This document shows, in pieces, positions 51,383 through 58,874 of a DNA stretch of 64,000 nucleotides; within the stretch, counting starts at the first letter, position 1; every line of letters starts with the position of its first letter. The DNA is from Fibrella aestuarina BUZ 2 (GTDB lineage: Bacteria; Bacteroidota; Bacteroidia; Cytophagales; Spirosomataceae). The notes under the pieces were generated by a model. That model made no database searches, was not told where the DNA came from, and saw only the letters and a program-made list of their open reading frames with translations. Made by a program: the position numbers and the translations under genes. The stretch is taken from positions 1,725,698-1,789,697 of the forward strand of contig NC_020054.1 of the NCBI RefSeq assembly GCF_000331105.1. The letters run 5' to 3'.

Positions 51383-52087
51383 GAGACGGAAAACAGCGGA
51401 AACAATGTTGATCGATTTGCCGGAAAGAGACTGCTTAAGTTAAAAAGTTAGGTATGCGCGCTGGCAGTTGTTACAACAGCAGCGAAAGGAGTAAACGGTG
51501 TTTCATGCGTGTAATAAGCAAGGTGTGAATAAGCCTGCGCCCAACGTACCTGGCTGGTTGATAAGGCAGTGATAACGGTCACCCATGAGAAAAGATGGCG
51601 CGTAATCAGTCGACTTCAGGGAGTTGACAGATAGCTAAGCTAGACGAACACCATCAGCCGTGTTACGACAGCAAGCTTCGCATGCGATTATGCAAAGGTT
51701 GTTGTAGGGTGGGGCTAATAACAATACTGTCTATAGGGTATTTTTAGTCAATAATACTGTGCGGTAGTTATGTGGTTAGAGCTGCTATAAAAGGGTAGAT
51801 TTAGCGCTATGTAACAGAGTTGACGAGTTACAATAGTTTGTTGACGGTAAGAGAGTTATGGTAAGATTTTGTCGGCCTGATGCAACACCTGCTTAGCTGG
51901 CAGGTCAGACAGGTGAAGTGAGTAGATGCACGCATAGCAGGCGCGGGGAGTGATCCTCTGGGTGCAGGAGGGCGAGTGAGCCGCGTAAAGGAGCCGGACA
52001 GGAGTTTATAGGCGGGCGAAAACGAAAACTGGTTAATTCTTCGTTACTTCGCTATATCACCAAAAAGTCTATCGACGAGAAGCACCC
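51383..52087. other. 705-bp gap without a visible protein gene
   Basis: This is the longest gene-free stretch in the window. The middle (about 51690-51870) is AT-rich, with runs like the start of a promoter region. The last part (about 51885-52020) is GC/AG-rich with short hairpins such as ACCTGC (51887-51892) with GCAGGT (51900-51905). I see no RNase P, tmRNA, SRP or tRNA signature. A small RNA or a long leader of the thioredoxin-like gene is possible, but I cannot show it. Confidence 0.4.
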
Positions 52088-52516
52088 ATGTTTCGATTAG
52101 TCAGCGTTTGCCTGCTTGTTGTGCTGAGCACCTCATCGTTCAAACCGAGCGAAGAACCGGGCATTCAATTCTCCAGCGCCCGGTGGGCTGAGGTGCTGAA
52201 GCAAGCCAAGGCGCAGAAGAAGGTTATCTTCCTCGACGCCTATGCCAGTTGGTGCGGCCCCTGCAAAATGCTTCAGAAGCAGGTCTTTACGCAACGTTCA
52301 GTTGGTGACTACTTCAATAAGCGGTTTATCAACGTGAAGATGGATATGGAAAAAGGCGAAGGCCCTGCCCTGTCGCAGGTCTATCCGCTGGAAGCCTATC
52401 CGACGCTCCTCTTCATTGACGGCAGCGGCCGCGTGGTGAAAAAAGCCATCGGCTACATGAGCGCCGAAGACCTACTCGACGTAGCCAAGAGCGTGAAACC
52501 CGCAGGCGGCGTCTAA
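52088..52516 (+). CDS. Exported thioredoxin-like protein
   Basis: A 142-residue protein with a signal peptide (about 1-18) and a thioredoxin fold. The redox motif W55-C56-G-P-C59-K follows V-I-F-L-D-A-Y-A-S, and the cis-Pro loop is in Y-P-T-L-L-F-I-D-G. It probably reduces or oxidises disulfides in the periplasm, for example in cytochrome c maturation or in protein repair. Its spacing and A-Y-A-S-W-C-G-P-C-K resemble the thioredoxin domain of DsbD-like and TlpA-like proteins. It stands alone after the 705-bp gap and ends in a strong stem-loop. Confidence 0.9.
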   Translation: MFRLVSVCLLVVLSTSSFKPSEEPGIQFSSARWAEVLKQAKAQKKVIFLDAYASWCGPCKMLQKQVFTQRSVGDYFNKRFINVKMDMEKGEGPALSQVYPLEAYPTLLFIDGSGRVVKKAIGYMSAEDLLDVAKSVKPAGGV

Positions 52517-52536
52517 CCCAGCCCTTGTCGCTTACC

Positions 52537-52586
52537 CAGAATGGCTCTGCTTGTCCGGCAGTTTTTCGGCAAGTGGAGCCATTCTG
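52537..52586 (+). terminator. Stem-loop after the thioredoxin-like gene
   Basis: CAGAATGGCTC at 52537-52547 and GAGCCATTCTG at 52576-52586 form an 11-bp perfect stem, which extends inwards through CTTG/CAAG. It lies 20 bp after the stop codon. No U tract follows. Confidence 0.75.
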
Positions 52587-52732
52587 CTTGTTATCGTGTT
52601 CTATAGATGGCCATCTGGTAACCTGAGCGGGCTCTTTTGAGCGCTCAGCCTCAGTTGATTGCCATTGGCAAACCACCGCTCCGGCTGGCCCATCAGTTCA
52701 GAGCAGACTATCCTTTTTAGCATCCAGCGTAA

Positions 52733-55177
52733 ATGCTTTACCCGAATACCCTCGAACAAAAACTTGGTTTCGACAAAATCCGCGAGTTGCTCCGGCAGGC
52801 CTGTATTTCGCCGCTGGGCCAGGACTACGTGGACAAAATTCGCTTCACCGACAATCACCAACTGATCGATAAGCTGCTGCGGCAGACCTACGAGTTTACG
52901 CAGATCGTGCAGTACGAACCCGATTTTCCGCAGAGTAACTACCTCGACGTGCGCCCCCAATTGCAAAAGGCCCGCGTGGAAGGCATTACGCTCATGGAAG
53001 ACGAGTTTTTTGACCTTAAACTGGCGCTGAAAACCATTCAGGACTGCCTTCGTTTCCTCGAAAAACAGGAAGAAGGCCAGTATCCGTATCTGGTTGAACT
53101 GGCCGGGCCCGTAACGGTCGACAAAGGTATCGTGGCCGCGCTCGACCGCGTGATCGACGACCGGGGCCGGGTACGTGACAACGCCTCGCCCGCGCTGGCC
53201 GATATCCGGCGGCGGATCATCTCGGAGCAGGCCAACCTGCGCAAACGCCTCGACAGCATCCTGCGCACGGCCCGCCAGCAGGGCTGGATTCCCGACGACC
53301 TGAGCCTGACGGTGCGCGGCGGGCGGCTCGTGATCCCGATTGCGGCCGAACACAAACGCAAGATTCGCGGCTTCGTGCACGACGAATCTGACACGGGTAA
53401 AACCGTCTACATCGAACCCGCCGAAGTATTCGACGGCAACAACGAGGTGCGCGAACTGGAATATGAAGAGCGCCGCGAGGTGTTCCGCATCCTGCTCGCC
53501 CTCACCGATCAGGTACGTCCCGCCCTGCCCGAACTGAACAAGGCCGTCAATTTCTTGGCGCAGATCGACTTTATCCGGGCCAAGGCCAAACTAGCCGGGC
53601 AGCTACAGGCCGGTATGCCGCAGGTGATGAATCGCCCCGTGGTGAACTGGATCGCCGCCCGCCACCCGCTGCTCTACCTGTCGCACCAGAAACAGGGCAA
53701 GGCGGTGGTGCCGCTCAACATTCAGCTCGACGAACAGCCAGGGACGCCTGCCGCAGGAACGCCTGCCGAACGCATCCTGATTATCTCAGGGCCCAACGCG
53801 GGGGGGAAATCCATCGCGCTGAAAACCATTGGCCTGCTGCAATACATGATGCAGTGCGGGCTGCTGGTGCCGATGGCCGAACACTCCGACATGGGCGTGT
53901 TTCAGAACCTCTTTATCGACATCGGCGACGAACAGTCGATCGAGAACGATTTGAGCACCTACTCGTCGCACCTGACCAACATGCAGCGATTCCTGGTGGG
54001 TGCCAACCGCCGCACGCTCTTCCTGATCGACGAGTTCGGGACGGGCACCGAGCCGGGGCAGGGAGGCGCCATTGCCGAAGCCATCCTGGAGGAGTTGAAC
54101 AAGTCGGGGGCGTATGGCGTCATCAACACGCACTACACCAACCTGAAAGTCTTTGCCGATAAAACGCCGGGCCTCATCAACGGGGCGATGCGCTTCGACG
54201 GCGAAAAACTGGAACCGCTCTACGAACTCGAAATGGGTCGGCCGGGCTCGTCGTTTGCCTTCGAAATTGCCCAGAAGATCAACCTGCCCAACGCGGTGAT
54301 CAACCGGGCGAAGGAAAAGCTCGGTTCGCAGCAGGTCAACTTCGAGAAACTGCTGAAAGAACTGGACATTGAAAAGCGCGTTTTCTCGGAAAAGAACCTC
54401 GACATCAGCATCAATCAGCGGAAGCTGGCGCAGCAGGTGGCCGAATACACAGCCCTGAAAACCAAGCTCGACAACGAGCAGAAACAGCTGATCAACACGG
54501 CCAAAGCGAAGGCAAAGGCGCTGGTGCAGGAGGCCAACCAGAAGATCGAAAACACGATCCGCGAGATCAAGGAAACGAAGGCCGATAAGGAGCAGACCCG
54601 CCAGGTACGTGCCGAACTGCAACGCTTCGAGCAGGCTAGCCTGAAACCCGAGGTCATCGTTGAGCCCGAGAAACCCAAGTCGGCCGAAGAGGAATTTGAA
54701 CTGGCCGGCGGCGAGATCGGCGTGGGTAATTTTGTACGGATACAGGGGCAAAATGCCATTGGTGAAGTACTGGCGATTCGTGGAAAAGACGCCGAAATCC
54801 GCATTGGTGAGCTAAAATCGAACATCAAGCTCAACCGGCTGGAGAAGGTGAGTCGCAAAACGTACCGCGAAGCCGTGGGCGAGAAACAGGCCCCGCGCAG
54901 CCAGGGTATGGACCTGAATGAGAAGATGATGAACTTCTCGTTTAACCTCGACATCCGCGGACGACGCGGCGAAGAAGCGCTGGTGGAAGTAGACAAGTTT
55001 ATGGATAGCGCCCTGATGCTCGGCTACCCCGAACTCCGCATCGTCCACGGCAAAGGCGACGGTATTCTGCGGCAGTTGATCCGCAATCACCTGCGTTCCT
55101 ACAAGCAGGTCGCCAGCATGGCCGATGAGCACGCCGACCGGGGCGGCCCCGGCGTGACGCTCGTCCGGATGAAATAA
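52733..55177 (+). CDS. mutS2: MutS2 family ATPase with Smr endonuclease domain
   Basis: An 814-residue protein. N-terminal lever/core helices, then the MutS-type ATPase with Walker A G353-P-N-A-G-G-K-S360, the D-I-G-D-E-Q-S signature, Walker B F-L-I-D-E-F and a dimer region (G-T-G-T-E-P). A long coiled coil (about 510-625) and a KOW-like segment (G-N-F-V-R-I-Q-G-Q) follow. The C-terminal Smr domain (about 740-814) contains L-D-I-R-G-R-R and H-G-K-G-D-G-I-L-R. MutS2 binds branched DNA or stalled ribosomes; it limits recombination or splits collided ribosomes depending on species. It lacks the mismatch-recognition domain of MutS1. The Smr motif is D-I-R-G rather than the common D-L-R-G. Confidence 0.96.
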   Translation: MLYPNTLEQKLGFDKIRELLRQACISPLGQDYVDKIRFTDNHQLIDKLLRQTYEFTQIVQYEPDFPQSNYLDVRPQLQKARVEGITLMEDEFFDLKLALKTIQDCLRFLEKQEEGQYPYLVELAGPVTVDKGIVAALDRVIDDRGRVRDNASPALADIRRRIISEQANLRKRLDSILRTARQQGWIPDDLSLTVRGGRLVIPIAAEHKRKIRGFVHDESDTGKTVYIEPAEVFDGNNEVRELEYEERREVFRILLALTDQVRPALPELNKAVNFLAQIDFIRAKAKLAGQLQAGMPQVMNRPVVNWIAARHPLLYLSHQKQGKAVVPLNIQLDEQPGTPAAGTPAERILIISGPNAGGKSIALKTIGLLQYMMQCGLLVPMAEHSDMGVFQNLFIDIGDEQSIENDLSTYSSHLTNMQRFLVGANRRTLFLIDEFGTGTEPGQGGAIAEAILEELNKSGAYGVINTHYTNLKVFADKTPGLINGAMRFDGEKLEPLYELEMGRPGSSFAFEIAQKINLPNAVINRAKEKLGSQQVNFEKLLKELDIEKRVFSEKNLDISINQRKLAQQVAEYTALKTKLDNEQKQLINTAKAKAKALVQEANQKIENTIREIKETKADKEQTRQVRAELQRFEQASLKPEVIVEPEKPKSAEEEFELAGGEIGVGNFVRIQGQNAIGEVLAIRGKDAEIRIGELKSNIKLNRLEKVSRKTYREAVGEKQAPRSQGMDLNEKMMNFSFNLDIRGRRGEEALVEVDKFMDSALMLGYPELRIVHGKGDGILRQLIRNHLRSYKQVASMADEHADRGGPGVTLVRMK

Positions 55178-55187
55178 ACGCGGGGCC

Positions 55188-55221
55188 GTACGGGGTTAGG
55201 TGTTTACTGCCAGCCCCGTAC
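55188..55221 (+). terminator. Weak stem-loop after mutS2
   Basis: GTACGGGG at 55188-55195 and CCCCGTAC at 55214-55221 form an 8-bp stem 10 bp after the mutS2 stop codon, followed by a T-rich stretch (CCCTTGTATTTTC). A plausible terminator. Confidence 0.5.
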
Positions 55222-55286
55222 TCCCTTGTATTTTCAAACCTTCCGGCGGCATCGGTAGTCTATAAGGGCGAATACACCTTCACGTT

Positions 55287-56072
55287 ATGCGCCTGCTACC
55301 CCTTGCCCTGTTGGTCGTTGTGTCGGCCTGCCATCGCCCCGCTCCCAAAACAACCAGCCGCCCTGCGCCCCCGCCCGCAGCCGCCGACGACGTACCCGAC
55401 TACAGCCAGTATGTGCGGCAGGGTGTCAGCTATTTTGCCGTTGGGAATGAACCGAGCTGGGGGCTGATCATCCAGTCGGACCGCCGCATGCACCTGCGCA
55501 CACCTACAGACACGCTGTCGGTGCCAACGCCGAGCCCGATCGTATCGGCCAACGGCGAACGTACCTACGAAGGCCGCAACCGGGGGAATTCGATTCGGGT
55601 CAATCTGCGACCGGCCCGCTATACCGATAACATGTCGGGTCAGCAGTTTGCGTATACGGCCAACGTAACCGTGAAAAAAGGGCGTGGGCCGGTACGTACC
55701 TACAGCGGCGGCGCCACAGCCCTGAACCAACTGATGCTACTGGGTGAAAACTGGCGTATCGTCAGCCTGAATGGCAAAACCACCCCGGCGCAGGGCCGTC
55801 AGCAACCGTTTATCGAGTTTCAGCCCAGCGCTAACCGCGTGCTGGGCAGTGGCGGCTGCAACCGGTTCTCGGGTACGTTCCGCGCCGATAACCAACTGAT
55901 CAAATTCAGCCCCGTTGTTGCTACGAAGATGGCCTGTGCCAACGAAGTAAATACCTTCGAAACCGAGCTGTTCAGGGCCCTTACCGGCACCCTGACCTAC
56001 AGCATCGAACGTGGCCACCTAACGCTGAGCCGCGACGGCAAGGCCGTCCTGATTGCCAAACGTCGCGACTAG
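55287..56072 (+). CDS. META domain-containing lipoprotein
   Basis: A 261-residue lipoprotein (lipobox V-S-A-C15). An N-terminal domain (about 40-150) with G-N-E-P-S-W-G-L-I-I and Y-E-G-R-N-R-G resembles the COG3650/YliN-like extracytoplasmic domain. A META/HslJ domain (about 155-261) follows, with W-R-I-V-S-L-N-G, the hallmark G-S-G-G-C-N-R-F-S-G, and A-T-K-M-A-C. HslJ-type domains are linked to novobiocin resistance and motility in other bacteria, but function is open. It is probably at the outer membrane or in the periplasm. It stands alone between mutS2 and the sugar-kinase gene. Confidence 0.9.
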   Translation: MRLLPLALLVVVSACHRPAPKTTSRPAPPPAAADDVPDYSQYVRQGVSYFAVGNEPSWGLIIQSDRRMHLRTPTDTLSVPTPSPIVSANGERTYEGRNRGNSIRVNLRPARYTDNMSGQQFAYTANVTVKKGRGPVRTYSGGATALNQLMLLGENWRIVSLNGKTTPAQGRQQPFIEFQPSANRVLGSGGCNRFSGTFRADNQLIKFSPVVATKMACANEVNTFETELFRALTGTLTYSIERGHLTLSRDGKAVLIAKRRD

Positions 56073-56186
56073 ACGGACTTGCCGTTACCAGTCGCACAGA
56101 CGTAAGAAATAGCAAACCGCCGCGGCAGACTGTGTCAAACCGATTTCCAAATGCTGTTTCTTTGTTGGTAAACGATTCTGATTCTC

Positions 56187-57182
56187 TTGATCATCGAAAC
56201 ACGCGCCTACGCCCGTGCCGGGCTGCTGGGCAATCCGTCCGACGGATTTTTTGGAAAAACCATTGCCTTATCGGTCCGCAACTTCGGGGCGTCGGTGAAG
56301 CTGTATGAGTCGCCCGAACTGGTGATTGAACCACAGCCACAGGATACCAACAGCTTCCGCAGCCTGCACCACCTGCGCGACGCCGTGGCGACGTTGGGGT
56401 ATCAGGGCGGGATTCCGCTGCTGAAAGCCGCCGCCAAAACGTTTCTCGACTACTGCGATCGGCAGGGTATCCGGCTGCCCAACAAGAATTTCACGCTGCG
56501 TTACGCCACGTCGATTCCCCGTCAGGTGGGGCTGTCGGGTTCCAGCGCCATCATCGTGGCGGCGTATCGGGCCATGATGACGTTCTACAACATCGAGATT
56601 CCGCTGCCCGAACTCCCCAATATCGTGCTGGCGACCGAAACCAATGAGCTGGGTATTGCGGCGGGCTTGCAGGACCGCGTGATTCAGTGCTACGAAGGCT
56701 GCGTGTATATGGACTTCGACAAGACGCTGATGGAGCAGCAGGGGCACGGGTTGTATGACCCGATCCCGCCGCAACTCCTGCCCAATCTGTACATCGCCTA
56801 CAAAACCACGCTTGGCAAACAGTCGGGCCGGGTGCATTCCGACGTGCGCTCGCGCTGGCAGAAAGGGGAGCCGCTGGTGGTCGATACCCTGCACAACATT
56901 GCCGATCTGGCCCGGCAGGGCCGCGAGGCACTGCTCAACGGCCAAACCGACCGGCTCAACGAGCTCATCAACCAGAATTTTGACTACCGAAAGCAGATTT
57001 ATCCCATCAGTGAGGCCAATCAGGCCATGATCGACACGGCGCGGCGGTGTGGGGCTTCGGCCTCCTTCACGGGTTCGGGCGGATCGATTATTGGCGCCTA
57101 CCAGGACGACGCCATGCTCAATCGTCTGTTTGTCGAACTAAAACGCCTGGATGCCCGCGTCATCCGTCCTTTTGCACAATAG
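56187..57182 (+). CDS. GHMP-family sugar kinase, glucuronokinase-like
   Basis: A 331-residue cytoplasmic kinase of the GHMP superfamily. It starts with a TTG codon: upstream in frame a stop lies at 56169 and there is no ATG until about residue 130, so TTG is the only reasonable start. Motif 1 (A-R-A-G-L-L-G-N-P-S-D-G), motif 2 P-R-Q-V-G-L-S-G-S-S-A at 111-121 and motif 3 A-S-F-T-G-S-G-G are visible. A-R-A-G-L-L-G-N-P-S-D-G-F-F-G-K resembles glucuronokinases, which make a sugar 1-phosphate that a uridylyltransferase can turn into the UDP-sugar. The next gene, GalU, provides exactly such an enzyme. Glucuronate as substrate is inference. Confidence 0.82.
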   Translation: MIIETRAYARAGLLGNPSDGFFGKTIALSVRNFGASVKLYESPELVIEPQPQDTNSFRSLHHLRDAVATLGYQGGIPLLKAAAKTFLDYCDRQGIRLPNKNFTLRYATSIPRQVGLSGSSAIIVAAYRAMMTFYNIEIPLPELPNIVLATETNELGIAAGLQDRVIQCYEGCVYMDFDKTLMEQQGHGLYDPIPPQLLPNLYIAYKTTLGKQSGRVHSDVRSRWQKGEPLVVDTLHNIADLARQGREALLNGQTDRLNELINQNFDYRKQIYPISEANQAMIDTARRCGASASFTGSGGSIIGAYQDDAMLNRLFVELKRLDARVIRPFAQ

Positions 57183-57191
57183 CACTACGTG

Positions 57192-57281
57192 GTCATTCGG
57201 CTTCGCCGTCATTAGTAGTCATTCAGTGTTACAAGAAAGAAGAACGACGAATGACTAGTAATGACGGCGAAGCCGAATGAC
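57192..57281. repeat. Family-2 repeat between kinase and galU
   Basis: The 33-nt segment 57192-57224 and 57249-57281 are reverse complements with a single mismatch, with a 24-nt loop. The arms consist of GTCATT...AATGAC words around GGCTTCGCC, as in the repeat at 13849. It fills the gap between the two genes; it may act as a terminator, or it may lower galU expression relative to the kinase. Confidence 0.88.
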
Positions 57282-57298
57282 AACTAAGTACCACTATC

Positions 57299-58159
57299 AT
57301 GATCAAAAAAGCCGTTATTCCCGCCGCTGGCCTGGGCACTCGTTTTCTGCCCGCCACCAAAGCCCAACCCAAAGAAATGCTGCCGATCATCGACCGGCCC
57401 ACCATCCAGTATGTGGTGCAGGAAGCCGTCGATTCGGGCATTGAAGATATCCTGATTATCACGGGAAAAGGCAAACGCGCCATCGAAGACCACTTCGACC
57501 GCAACTACGAACTGGAGAGCCGCCTCGCCGAAAAGGAAGACCGGCTGCTGCTCGACGAGATGCGCCGTCTCTCGGATATGGCCAACTTGCATTACGTTCG
57601 GCAACGCGAACTCAACGGTCTTGGCGACGCCATTCGCTATGCCCGGCAACACGTTGGCAATGAGCCGTTCGCTGTGCTGTTGGGTGATACCATTATGGAT
57701 GCCGTTATGCCCGTGACGCAGCAATTGATCGATACCTATGAGCAATATGGCGGGTCGGTGATTGCGGTGGAAGAAGTGCCGGCCGACAAAGTGAACCGGT
57801 ATGGGATTGTGGGTGGCCGAGCCCTGAGCGAACGCATTATGGCCCTCGACACCCTGATCGAAAAACCGTCCATCGAGGAAGCACCCAGCAACCTGGCGAT
57901 TGCGGGTAGGTACGTGCTCACGCCCGACGTGTTCGACGCGCTCGACCGCACACCCGTCGGCAAAAACGGCGAGGTGCAACTCACCGACGCCTTGAAGCTG
58001 ATGCTCACCCGCGAAAACCTGTTTGCACACCGCATCGAAGGCAAACGCCACGACATCGGTAACAAACTCGACTTCCTGAAAACCACCGTCGAATTTGCGC
58101 TCAAACGCCCCGAATTCGCCGAACCCTTCCGAACCTACCTGAAAAGCCTCAACTTGTAA
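57299..58159 (+). CDS. galU: UTP-glucose-1-phosphate uridylyltransferase
   Basis: A 286-residue nucleotidyltransferase that makes UDP-glucose from UTP and glucose 1-phosphate in the cytoplasm. The nucleotide-binding signature is A-A-G-L-G-T-R-F-L-P-A-T-K-A at the N-terminus, with K-E-M-L-P-I (catalytic Lys). V-L-L-G-D-T-I-M-D supplies the metal Asp, and the sugar-binding part has V-E-E-V-P and G-E-V-Q-L-T-D-A-L. Length is that of bacterial GalU. The neighbouring GHMP kinase may supply sugar 1-phosphates for it. It ends in a family-1 hairpin. Confidence 0.96.
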   Translation: MIKKAVIPAAGLGTRFLPATKAQPKEMLPIIDRPTIQYVVQEAVDSGIEDILIITGKGKRAIEDHFDRNYELESRLAEKEDRLLLDEMRRLSDMANLHYVRQRELNGLGDAIRYARQHVGNEPFAVLLGDTIMDAVMPVTQQLIDTYEQYGGSVIAVEEVPADKVNRYGIVGGRALSERIMALDTLIEKPSIEEAPSNLAIAGRYVLTPDVFDALDRTPVGKNGEVQLTDALKLMLTRENLFAHRIEGKRHDIGNKLDFLKTTVEFALKRPEFAEPFRTYLKSLNL

Positions 58160-58191
58160 ACCTATAAGGTCTCCAAAGACCTTATAGGTTT
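58158..58191. terminator. Family-1 palindromic hairpin after galU
   Basis: AAACCTATAAGGTCT at 58158-58172 and its exact complement at 58177-58191 form a 15-bp stem with a 4-nt loop, identical in both arms to the repeat at 10047. It overlaps the last two bases of the galU stop codon, then adjoins the displaced thrA end at 58199. Confidence 0.87.
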
Positions 58192-58198
58192 GAGGAAA

Positions 58199-58258
58199 TT
58201 ACCCCAGATAGCTCCCGATGCTGACCAGACCGGGAATACGCTGAAGGCCACTACTCAT
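58199..58258 (-). pseudogene. Displaced copy of the 3' end of the aspartokinase/homoserine dehydrogenase gene
   Basis: On the minus strand this segment reads a short frame ending V-S-I-G-S-Y-L-G-stop, exactly like the end of the large bifunctional gene 617 bp further on. At the DNA level 58199-58222 and 58875-58898 are identical over 24 bp. The next bases are similar with gaps and then diverge (here G-L-Q-R-I-P-G-L before V-S-I-G; in the real gene G-V-F-A-D-M). The copy is not expressed as a protein. It marks the far edge of the DUF433/DUF5615 segment and looks like an attachment-site half. Confidence 0.75.
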
Positions 58259-58604
58259 GAATCAGGTAGGCTTCGTTCGTTAATTCGATAAAACAATGAT
58301 GCGCAAAAAGGGTGTCTATTTCGTCGATAGTTGCCCGAAATAAATCAAGCAACTTTCGGTTCTTGATATTTCCGGTGGTCAGCAATAACAGCTTTGGTGG
58401 TACTTTTTGGAGTAAATAACTGTCTTGGAAGTCAGTATCTTTCGTAACTACGATTCGACTTTCTTTCGCGGCAAGCAATCGAATGTACTGATCGCCCGTG
58501 CGTTCTCGGTCGGGGAGATCATCCGTGTGTAAGACATCGAAATGACGTTGCCTCAATACCTCAGCTAACAGATACGGGAGTTGGGCGTCAATGAGGTATT
58601 TCAC
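58251..58604 (-). CDS. DUF5615 family PIN-like toxin
   Basis: A 117-residue protein. I start it at the GTG at 58602-58604 (V-K-Y-L-I-D-A-Q-L-P), which overlaps the antitoxin's stop as GTGA. The PIN-like nuclease core has the first Asp in Y-L-I-D-A-Q-L-P, then D-R-E-R-T-G-D-Q-Y-I, and V-V-T-K-D-T-D-F with further acidic residues. DUF5615 proteins are the toxin-like half of pairs with DUF433, probably RNA-cutting by similarity to VapC. It ends inside the displaced thrA copy, in a different frame. Confidence 0.85.
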   Translation of the reverse strand: MKYLIDAQLPYLLAEVLRQRHFDVLHTDDLPDRERTGDQYIRLLAAKESRIVVTKDTDFQDSYLLQKVPPKLLLLTTGNIKNRKLLDLFRATIDEIDTLFAHHCFIELTNEAYLIHE

Positions 58605-58837
58605 GCCAGTACACGGTGTATACTTTTTACGTCGGAAAGCCGGGCCGCATAAGCCAGACACGCGCGTACATCGGCTTCTTCCATAGCTGGATAGTCAGCC
58701 AGAATTTCGTCCGCAGTCATGCCAGCCGAGAGCAGATCAAGAACCATCGTTACCGGGTAACGCATGTGCCGAATTGTAGGCTTGCCATGACAGATGTCTG
58801 GATCCAGCGTAATGCGTTGCAGCAGGTTCTCGCTCAT
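58601..58837 (-). CDS. DUF433 family antitoxin-like protein
   Basis: A 78-residue protein with the DUF433 pattern: I-T-L-D-P-D-I-C-H-G-K-P-T-I-R, then P-V-T-M-V-L-D-L-L-S-A-G-M-T-A-D-E-I-L-A-D-Y-P and a C-terminal D-V-R-A-C-L-A-Y-A-A helix, a small winged-helix or MerR-like fold. It forms an overlapping pair with the DUF5615 gene (GTGA), the gene order antitoxin then toxin. A near-consensus -7 element (TATCTTCG on the minus strand, 58866-58859) lies 22 nt before the start. The pair sits between two 24-bp direct repeats. Confidence 0.88.
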   Translation of the reverse strand: MSENLLQRITLDPDICHGKPTIRHMRYPVTMVLDLLSAGMTADEILADYPAMEEADVRACLAYAARLSDVKSIHRVLA

Positions 58838-58874
58838 GATTGTTCTCGCTGATTTATGCGAAGATAACCGATTT

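Noticed and set aside
51383..52087. RNase P RNA, tmRNA or 6S RNA in the long gap
   Set aside because: I looked for their conserved cores and could not match any of them.
53786..54751. A 321-codon minus-strand frame opposite mutS2
   Set aside because: Low-complexity Phe/Leu/Arg text produced by the complementary strand of the ATPase and coiled-coil codons.
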